Shown piece by piece: positions 11,964 through 17,276 of a stretch of 17,276 nucleotides of DNA. This DNA is from an uncultured Desulfovibrio sp. (GTDB taxonomy: Bacteria; Desulfobacterota; Desulfovibrionia; Desulfovibrionales; Desulfovibrionaceae). The stretch is from the NCBI GenBank assembly GCA_937926875.1, contig CALBAX010000047.1:1-17276 (forward strand), read 5' to 3'. Every line of letters starts with the position of its first letter. The stretch's first letter is position 1. Made by a program: the position numbers and the translations under genes. Below the pieces are notes generated by a model. It saw only the letters and a list, made by a program, of their open reading frames with translations. It did not search any database and was not told the origin of the DNA.

Positions 11964-12195
11964 TGCTGGTGTCGGCCCCGCAGGCACTCTGGGATGGGCA
12001 AGGTGCCGGCGCGGCAAAAGAAGTGCTTGGAAAGAGGGAAGGGAACAGGGCTATTTTTTATGATATCGTAACAAGATAAGCATGATAATGAAAAAAAGCG
12101 CTGTCTTTCCATAAGACGCGCGATCTGGAACGGTCCCGCGGCAGGATGGGACATTCACTGCCGGACAGTGTCACCCCAACCCTGAGAGGCAAGCC

Positions 12196-12402
12196 ATGCC
12201 TGTGTGTCCCACCTGCGGTTTTCCGGGAACGATCTACAAATGTGATGTTTGCGGCGATGTCCGCTGCAACGGTCATACGGTGAGCACCGGAGGCCAGCGC
12301 GGCGCCTGCGGTACCACAAAAAGCCCCTTTGGCACGGCCAAACCGGCTGTGCCCAATGGCCGTTGCCATGTCTGCCGCAAGGGCAAATACAGAAAGATCT
12401 AG
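12196..12402 (+). CDS. Small cysteine-rich (zinc-ribbon-like) host protein
   Basis: The 68-residue protein contains CPTC (residues 4-7), CDVC (16-19), a further CNGH and CGT, and CHVC (57-60), so it can form one or two zinc knuckles. The glycine/lysine-rich middle and C-terminal RKGKYRKI are basic. It may bind nucleic acid or act as a small metal-binding protein; no family is recognised. A GAGAGG element precedes the ATG by about six bases. It is followed by a 10-bp hairpin. It is the first host gene next to the prophage end. Confidence 0.65.
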   Translation: MPVCPTCGFPGTIYKCDVCGDVRCNGHTVSTGGQRGACGTTKSPFGTAKPAVPNGRCHVCRKGKYRKI

Positions 12403-12408
12403 ACCCGT

Positions 12409-12436
12409 CGGGCGGTCCTGGTTTGGGGACCGCCCG
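12409..12436. terminator. Strong hairpin after the cysteine-rich gene
   Basis: CGGGCGGTCC and GGACCGCCCG form a perfect ten-base-pair stem with an eight-base loop, seven bases after the stop codon at 12402. There is no T-tract downstream, so it is a weak or Rho-assisted terminator, or an mRNA-stabilising hairpin. Confidence 0.5.
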
Positions 12437-12690
12437 GCAGGGGAGGACTGCACGCATCCGGGAGGGGCCTCATATGGGCAGGCAATGTCATGACGGCGTG
12501 ATGGTGACAAATGTCCAGCCCTGGCGCTATCGTTGTTTCGGACAGGCCCGGGGCAGGACACGAGCCCCTGCTGCCGCGTCCTGCTCCTTTTCCTTTTCTT
12601 TGAGGCCACATCCCGGGAAGGCCGCTTTCCTGCCGGAGGGCTGTTGACACATCGTTTCGGTATGCGGCGCAGCGCATCAAGGAGATCTTC
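12437..12690. other. Intergenic region, no gene seen
   Basis: This GC-rich stretch shows no supported coding region on either strand. It presumably contains the promoter of the ADP-ribosylglycohydrolase gene, for which only the ribosome binding site (AAGGAGAT, just before 12691) is evident. Confidence 0.5.
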
Positions 12691-13977
12691 ATGCTGGGAG
12701 CCATCATCGGTGACATGGTGGGCAGTCCGTACGAGTTCCATCCGTGGCGGGGGGCCGCAGGAGCCTTTCCTTTGTTTTCCCCCCGTTCCCGCTTCACGGA
12801 CGATACGGTGATGACCGTGGCCGTGGCCCGGGGGCTGATGCAGGCCTACGGACAGGAGCAGGCCTGCCGGGAGGCCCTCATCGACGCCATGCACGAATAT
12901 GGCCGTGCTTACAGCCGGGCAGGCTACGGGCAGCGTTTCTTCCGCTGGATCGTCACGGGCAGCCGCGAGCCGTACAACAGTTTCGGCAACGGCTCGGCCA
13001 TGCGTGTTTCGCCCGTGGGCTGGGTCTGTGACAGTCTGGAAGACACAGAACGTTATGCGGCCCTGAGTGCCGCCGTGACGCATGACCATCCCGAAGGCAT
13101 CAAGGGGGCCTGCGCCACGGCAGCGGCCATCTTCCTGGCCCGGGACGGTGCCGGGCGGGATGCCATCCGGGAGTATGTCTCCTTCCGTTACGGCTATGAC
13201 CTGGACCGTTCCCTGGCCGAGATCAGGCCCGCGTACCGCCATAAGGAAAGCTGTCAGGAGTCCGTCCCCGAAGCCATCATCGCCTTTCTGGAAAGCCGCT
13301 CCTTCGAGGAGGCCGTGCGCAATGCCGTCTGGCTGGGCGGCGACAGCGATACGCAGGCCGCCATCGCCGGAAGCATAGCCGAGGCTTTTTACGGTGGTGT
13401 GCCGCAAGAGCTGCGGGAGGCGGCTTTGCTCCGCCTCGATGACCGTCTGCGTGGCGACGTGGCGTCCTGGTATGCCTGGCTGGCAGAGCACAGGGGCATC
13501 CGGCTTGACAGGAAGGCCGTTCCTGTTCAGGAACAGAAGATATCTGTATCTGCAACAGGGAGAGACATCATGGAGACCATGCCGAAAGCCGGGCTGGCAG
13601 GACAGTGGGAAACGACAGTGGAGGAAGGGATGCTGGCCGCGCAGGTGGGCAGCGGCGAAGTCCGGGTGCTGGCCACGCCCATGATGATCATGGGCATGGA
13701 GCGCGCCGCCATGGAAGCCGTGCGTCCCTGCCTGCGCGAAGGCATGACCAGCGTGGGGACCCGTGTGGACATCAGCCATACGGCGCCTACCCCCTGCGGC
13801 ATGAAGGTGCGCTTTGAAGCGAAGCTGACGGCTGTCTCGGCCAACGGACGCGGCCTGACTTTTGCGGTGGCCGCCTATGACGAGAGCGGCCCCATCGGGG
13901 AGGGCATCCACGAACGCGTGGTGGTGGACAGGGAAAAATTCCAGAGCCGTGCCCAGACCCGAGGCGGTCAGGGATAG
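12691..13977 (+). CDS. ADP-ribosylglycohydrolase fused to FlK-like (hot-dog) acyl-CoA thioesterase domain
   Basis: Residues 1 to about 265 are an ADP-ribosyl-hydrolase (DraG/ARH) domain: MLGAIIGDMVGSPYE at the start, metal ligands in FTDDT (35-39) and GGDSDTQ (216-222), and NGSAMRVSP (100-108). This fold removes ADP-ribose from proteins or other targets using two divalent metals. After a linker, residues about 300-420 match the fluoroacetyl-CoA-thioesterase-like hot-dog family: ATP...E and DISH supply T329, E337 and H363, the likely Thr-Glu-His triad, and GEGIHERVVVD follows. The two parts are in one uninterrupted frame. ATG 13570 (M294) has its own GGGAG seven bases upstream, so the thioesterase could also be made separately. 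SD AAGGAGAT precedes the main start; a terminator follows the stop. Confidence 0.9.
   Translation: MLGAIIGDMVGSPYEFHPWRGAAGAFPLFSPRSRFTDDTVMTVAVARGLMQAYGQEQACREALIDAMHEYGRAYSRAGYGQRFFRWIVTGSREPYNSFGNGSAMRVSPVGWVCDSLEDTERYAALSAAVTHDHPEGIKGACATAAAIFLARDGAGRDAIREYVSFRYGYDLDRSLAEIRPAYRHKESCQESVPEAIIAFLESRSFEEAVRNAVWLGGDSDTQAAIAGSIAEAFYGGVPQELREAALLRLDDRLRGDVASWYAWLAEHRGIRLDRKAVPVQEQKISVSATGRDIMETMPKAGLAGQWETTVEEGMLAAQVGSGEVRVLATPMMIMGMERAAMEAVRPCLREGMTSVGTRVDISHTAPTPCGMKVRFEAKLTAVSANGRGLTFAVAAYDESGPIGEGIHERVVVDREKFQSRAQTRGGQG
13558..13572 (+). promoter_or_regulatory. Internal ribosome binding site and ATG for the thioesterase domain
   Basis: GGGAG at 13558-13562 lies seven bases before an in-frame ATG (13570-13572) exactly at the linker between the two domains, and another in-frame ATG follows three codons later. 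Stand-alone thioesterases of this family are about 130-140 residues; initiation here would give 135. This suggests either two original genes merged by stop-codon loss or dual expression. Confidence 0.5.
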
Positions 13978-14030
13978 CAGACAGGGCAGGCCGGACAGAA
14001 GCGGCGCCGCAAAAGACAGGACTGCACGGA

Positions 14031-14062
14031 CAGGAAGGGGCCAGAGGCACCTTCCTGTTTTT
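14031..14062 (+). terminator. Rho-independent terminator after the ADP-ribosylglycohydrolase gene
   Basis: CAGGAAGG and CCTTCCTG form an eight-base-pair stem around an 11-base loop and are followed by TTTTTC, 54 bases after the stop codon at 13977. Confidence 0.8.
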
Positions 14063-14521
14063 CGTTCCTGGCGGGCCCGGGAGGCAAGGCTGCGTGTCTC
14101 TTCCCATAAAGCAGTTTTGCCTGAAGCGGGGTATTCCCTGCCTTCTCCTGCCAGCAGGCAACGGCAGATCCGCCACGCCCGTCCGGCAGGCAGGGTATCG
14201 GGGACGCGGCAGTGCTGCAGGACGAGAATGGGCTTGCCCGCACGTCTGGGGAAGGGTAGGCTCAACATGCCCTTCCCCGGGAAGAAAAAAGCGCAGGGGG
14301 GCAGGGCACAGGGCAGAGGACTGCCCGGCAGAAGACCGGATGACAGCCCCGGTCGCTTGTCTCGGGACGTCAGCCCCGGCCTGCGGGTGTGGAGGCATGT
14401 CTTGTCCTTTGCCGCGCGACCGCGTACTTGCCCGGTGACCGTTCCCCGGCTATACATCCGGGACGGATGGCACGGCAGGCATCCGCATGGTGCCGCATGG
14501 CACGCCATCAAGGAGGAAGCC
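14063..14521. other. Long intergenic region, no gene recognised
   Basis: About 460 bases of GC-rich DNA without a supported coding region. The frame of the downstream membrane protein is open throughout, but it encodes an Arg/Pro/Gly-rich, low-quality sequence with no conserved look. Visible structure: GGGGAAGGG/CCCTTCCCC, a nine-base-pair hairpin (14248-14278) followed by an A-rich run on the plus strand. A promoter for the glycosyltransferase operon should be here, but I could not identify a convincing one. Confidence 0.55.
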
Positions 14522-16408
14522 TTGTTTTTTGTCGGCTCACTGACCTGTCTGAGCATTTTTCTGGCCTGGCGCCTGGCCGCGCCCTGGTGCGCCCCTTTCC
14601 TGGCCGTCTGTGTGACGGCCCTGTTGCAGGTCCTCGCGGCCATGGGAGGCGTGTATCATGAAGTCCGCCTTGCCGTGGCTGTCCTGTCTTTCCTCTCCCT
14701 GCTGCCGGTCTGCCTTTCTCTGTTCGCCGCAGGGGCCCCACGGCGCCATTATCTCCGCACGGCGGCGCCTTCCCTGCTGTTTGCGGGCCTTCTGTTCCTT
14801 TTCGCCTGGCATTATGCCGGGGCCAGGCTCGTCTATTGGGACGAATTCTTCTGGGGCGGCTTCGTCAAACATCTGGTGCTGGAGAACAGTCTCTGGACCT
14901 GGGGGTCCGTCCTGCCCCGCCATGACTCGGTGCTGCTCTATCCGCCCATGGTCACCATCCTGCAGCCCCTTCTCCAGCCCATGGGGGCGTTCTCGGAGCC
15001 TGCCATAGCCCTGGGCGAAGCCGCTGTCCTGCTTTCCGCCACCGGTGTCGTCATCCATCTGGCCCGGGAGCGGGGGCTTTCGTTCTGGCCGGTCTGCTTC
15101 TGCGCCCTGCTGACGTTCGGTCTGCTGCGTTCCCTGGGGGCGCATGTGGACTATGGTTCCTACATCTTCGGCTATGGCGAAAGCCTGCAGACAGCACTCT
15201 ATACGGCACTGGCCTTGCTGGTGATCTTCTCTTCCTGCCGGGACCGGCTGCTGCGTCTGCTCCTGCAGGGGGGCTGCGCCGTGCTCATCCTGTGTAAACC
15301 TACCGGGATATTGCTCGTCCTGTGTGTGCTGGGTGCCTTTGCGCTGCGGCAGTGGTTTGGTGTGACAAGGCAAAGGTTCCGTCATGTTGTGTGGTCGATC
15401 GTCAGCGTGGTCTGGCCGGCTGTCCTGTGCTGGGGGCTGTGGAAGGTCTATCGTGCCATCTGCATCACGGGAGCGGCCGGGGCAGATTTTTCTGCCATGG
15501 CCAATGCCTGGGGGCTGGAGACCATTCTTGATGCCATTCCCATGTATGCCTGGGCATTTCTGATGCGGCCTCTCGTCAGCATCCCTGCCATAGGGCTGCT
15601 GACGTTCGCGACCGGTACAGCCGTGTTGCTGCTCCTGGCCTGTGGAGGGAGCTGGTACCTGCTGCGCAAGGATGCCCAGCTGCTTCCGCAGGGCAGGGGC
15701 TTTGCCGCGTTTCTTTTGGCAGCAGGCTTTCTGGCCTGGGTGGCGGTCCATGCCTATGCGACCATGGCCTATATGGATGCGCGGGAGCTGGCTTCCGCGG
15801 CCAGTTATGAGCGCTACGCGGCCGTTGCCATGGGCCCTGTGCTGGTCGGGACGTTTTTTCTTTTCCTGCTGCGTGCTGCAAAACAGGGGCATCTGTGGCA
15901 GGCCAGGCTCGTGCGCTTCTTCAGTGTGGCGCTCATGGCTGTGGTCGTGTGTTTTTCGCTGCAACGCCCTGCGGATATCCCCGGACATCTGGCAGAGATG
16001 GAGCAAGCCGCCCGTATCCTGCAACAGGCTACGCCAGAAGGGAGTTCCTGGTGGCTCGTGGCCGGAAAGGCTTCCTACGAGTATGGCATGATCTGCCGTT
16101 ATCTGGTAATGCCGGAACGCAGAGCTGCCCGCGTGAGCGACATGCTGGAATTCAATCCAGTGGATTCCCTGGAGGAACGCCTGCTCGGTGGTACGCTGCC
16201 TGCCGACCTGCGGGCCACGGCCCGACGGCAGAAGGTGGATTATCTGCTCCTGTGGCGCGTCCCTGCCGACTTCGTGGCGCGTTACGGCAAGGAGCTTGGC
16301 CTGTATGAAGGTGAGGCGTTCCCGCTCCTCCTGCGCCTTGATGCCTGGCGTGAAGGGAAGCGGGAAGTGCCTGAAAAGATCGTGTTGCCGGCAGAGCTGG
16401 GCCGGTGA
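14522..16408 (+). CDS. Polytopic membrane protein, GT-C-type glycosyltransferase-like
   Basis: From TTG at 14522 the product has 628 residues with about ten or more hydrophobic segments (for example residues 2-18, 24-42, 50-70, 82-98) and a soluble C-terminal domain from about 490. After the early membrane segments comes W-D-E (106-108, in RLVYWDEFFWGGFVKH), the place where GT-C enzymes (ArnT, PMT, oligosaccharyltransferase type) carry acidic catalytic or metal-binding residues on the periplasmic side. These enzymes move sugars from polyprenyl-phosphate donors. The TTG start is chosen because AGGAGG lies five bases upstream; no in-frame ATG is near. The next gene, a polyprenyl-phosphate-sugar-synthase-like GT2, would supply the donor. 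Exact substrate unknown. Confidence 0.75.
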   Translation: MFFVGSLTCLSIFLAWRLAAPWCAPFLAVCVTALLQVLAAMGGVYHEVRLAVAVLSFLSLLPVCLSLFAAGAPRRHYLRTAAPSLLFAGLLFLFAWHYAGARLVYWDEFFWGGFVKHLVLENSLWTWGSVLPRHDSVLLYPPMVTILQPLLQPMGAFSEPAIALGEAAVLLSATGVVIHLARERGLSFWPVCFCALLTFGLLRSLGAHVDYGSYIFGYGESLQTALYTALALLVIFSSCRDRLLRLLLQGGCAVLILCKPTGILLVLCVLGAFALRQWFGVTRQRFRHVVWSIVSVVWPAVLCWGLWKVYRAICITGAAGADFSAMANAWGLETILDAIPMYAWAFLMRPLVSIPAIGLLTFATGTAVLLLLACGGSWYLLRKDAQLLPQGRGFAAFLLAAGFLAWVAVHAYATMAYMDARELASAASYERYAAVAMGPVLVGTFFLFLLRAAKQGHLWQARLVRFFSVALMAVVVCFSLQRPADIPGHLAEMEQAARILQQATPEGSSWWLVAGKASYEYGMICRYLVMPERRAARVSDMLEFNPVDSLEERLLGGTLPADLRATARRQKVDYLLLWRVPADFVARYGKELGLYEGEAFPLLLRLDAWREGKREVPEKIVLPAELGR

Positions 16409-16454
16409 TGAGAAAGGGATGCGGCACAGCCGTATCCCGGTCAAGGGGAAAACT

Positions 16455-17276
16455 ATGGAAGATATCTGTGAGCTGACCATCCTGATGCCCTGTCTGAACG
16501 AATCCGAGACGCTGGCCACCTGCATCATGAAGGCCAAGGCCTATCTGGAGCGTTCCGGCGTCGACGGGGAGGTACTGGTAGCAGACAACGGCAGCACGGA
16601 CGGGTCCCAGGAGATCGCCCGAAGCCTGGGCGCCCGGGTCGTGGACGTGGCGCAGAAAGGCTACGGTGCGGCCCTGCTGGGCGGTATCGCCGCCGCGCGC
16701 GGCAAATACACCATCATGGGCGATGCCGATGACAGCTACGATTTCTCCAGCCTGCAGGTCTTCGTGGACAAACTGCGCCAGGGCGTGGATCTGGTCATGG
16801 GCAACCGCTTCAGGGGCGGGATCGCTCCCGGGGCCATGCCGCCGCTCCATCGGTATCTGGGCAACCCTGTCCTGAGCTGGATCGGCCGTCTGTTCTTCCG
16901 TATCAGCATCGGCGACTTCCATTGCGGGCTGCGTGGCTTCAATACCGAGGCCATCCGCCGCTGCGGCCTGAAGACCACCGGCATGGAGTTCGCTTCCGAG
17001 ATGGTGGTCAAGGCATCCCTGTACGGCCTCAGTATGGCCGAGGTGCCCACCACGCTGGCCAAGGATGGCCGCAGCCGTCCGCCGCATCTGCGCACCTGGC
17101 GCGATGGCTGGCGTCATCTGTGTTTTTTGCTGACCTATGCGCCGCACTGGCTGTACATGTATCCGGCGCTGGCCCTGATGGGCGTGGGCCTGCTGGGGGT
17201 GCTGCTCCTGCTCTCCGGCCCTCTCTCCGTGGGCAGCGTGACCTTTGCCAACAAAAGTTTCGTGACCTTCGCCATG
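16455..17276 (+). CDS. Family 2 glycosyltransferase, GtrB/DPM1-like (partial, runs off window)
   Basis: The first 274 residues are present. The GT-A fold motifs are clear: ILMPCLNESETL (residues 9-20), ADNGSTDGS (43-51), and the metal-binding DxD region GDADDSYDF (89-97), followed by GNRFRGG and FHCGLRGF, which mark the dolichol-/undecaprenyl-phosphate hexose synthase group. A C-terminal membrane segment begins near residue 233 (WLYMYPALALMGVGLLGVLL) and probably continues beyond the window. It should transfer a sugar from a nucleotide donor to polyprenyl phosphate at the cytoplasmic membrane face. It starts 46 bases after the GT-C-like gene, with AAGGGGAAA before ATG, so the two form an operon. 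Confidence 0.9.
   Translation, partial: MEDICELTILMPCLNESETLATCIMKAKAYLERSGVDGEVLVADNGSTDGSQEIARSLGARVVDVAQKGYGAALLGGIAAARGKYTIMGDADDSYDFSSLQVFVDKLRQGVDLVMGNRFRGGIAPGAMPPLHRYLGNPVLSWIGRLFFRISIGDFHCGLRGFNTEAIRRCGLKTTGMEFASEMVVKASLYGLSMAEVPTTLAKDGRSRPPHLRTWRDGWRHLCFLLTYAPHWLYMYPALALMGVGLLGVLLLLSGPLSVGSVTFANKSFVTFAM

Larger units (their letters stand above)
11708..12195. other. Prophage left-end region and host junction, no gene seen
   Basis: From the repressor stop to about 11963 this is phage end DNA. It holds a hairpin containing the 20-base repeat (11743-11776), a second hairpin GCCCC-TGATC-GGGGC (11808-11822) followed by a T-rich stretch that may end repressor transcription, and two copies of the putative transposase site. 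From about 11964 to 12195 it is probably host DNA upstream of the small cysteine-rich gene, AT-rich around 12050-12100, with no convincing promoter or RNA gene. Confidence 0.65.

Noticed and set aside
13862..14521. Upstream extension of the GT-C-like membrane protein to an ATG at 13862
   Set aside because: It would overlap the previous gene and cross its terminator, encodes Arg/Pro-rich sequence, and lacks a ribosome binding site, whereas TTG 14522 has AGGAGG at good spacing.
12058..14643. 861-codon open frame on the minus strand across the host genes
   Set aside because: It is antisense to the clear ADP-ribosylglycohydrolase-thioesterase gene and reads as a low-complexity Arg/Pro/Gly/His sequence, a high-GC artefact.
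1..17276. CRISPR arrays, tRNA or rRNA genes, insertion sequences
   Set aside because: No regularly spaced repeats, tRNA-like cloverleaf or rRNA signatures were seen; the only transposase is the phage A protein.

Overview
The window holds the left (early) end of a transposable, Mu-like prophage, lying on the minus strand from base 1 to about 11,960, followed by host chromosome on the plus strand to the end. High GC, the gene families and the flanking host genes fit a Desulfovibrio-like deltaproteobacterium; that assignment is inference only.

Prophage layout, read in its own direction (right to left). The left end with two near-identical putative transposase-binding repeats lies at about 11,786-11,963. 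A TTG-started XRE repressor (plus strand, 11129-11707) faces an operator region with four copies of a GTGTTCAA-type site. Then come a Ner-like regulator, the DDE transposase A, the AAA+ target-selection protein B, a tandem winged-helix protein, a small unknown protein, Gam, another small protein, an HU-family protein, an HsdM-like DNA methyltransferase, a Lar-like zinc ribbon, a 60-residue protein resembling the C-terminal tail of anaerobic ribonucleotide reductase, an unknown protein, GemA (gp16), and two DNA-binding-looking proteins at the position of the Mu middle/late regulators. Two strong hairpins (2532-2619) separate this block from the lysis genes: holin candidate, lytic transglycosylase, Rz and embedded Rz1. 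Two small proteins and the start of a small-terminase-like protein follow. The right prophage end lies outside the window.

The most striking observation is that the only two sizeable gaps inside the early operon (4538-4612 and 5599-5672) are each filled, from the upstream stop codon onward, by an apparently complete type II hammerhead self-cleaving ribozyme. Both have the CUGANGA and GAAA cores, a GUC cleavage triplet, closed stems I and III, a short open stem II, and a possible pseudoknot between loop I and the 3' flank. The pair brackets the methyltransferase and Lar-like genes. Cleavage at both sites would release a bicistronic RNA of about 1,049 nt carrying the DNA-modification/anti-restriction genes, with a 5'-OH and a 2',3'-cyclic phosphate. 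The methyltransferase has SAM-binding motifs but no visible catalytic NPPY/F downstream of them.

Host side. A small cysteine-rich protein is followed by an ADP-ribosylglycohydrolase fused in frame to a fluoroacetyl-CoA-thioesterase-like domain that has its own ribosome binding site. After a terminator and about 460 bases without a recognised gene come a polytopic GT-C-like membrane protein (TTG start) and a GtrB/DPM1-like family 2 glycosyltransferase cut by the window edge. The last two look like a surface-glycan or lipid-linked sugar module.
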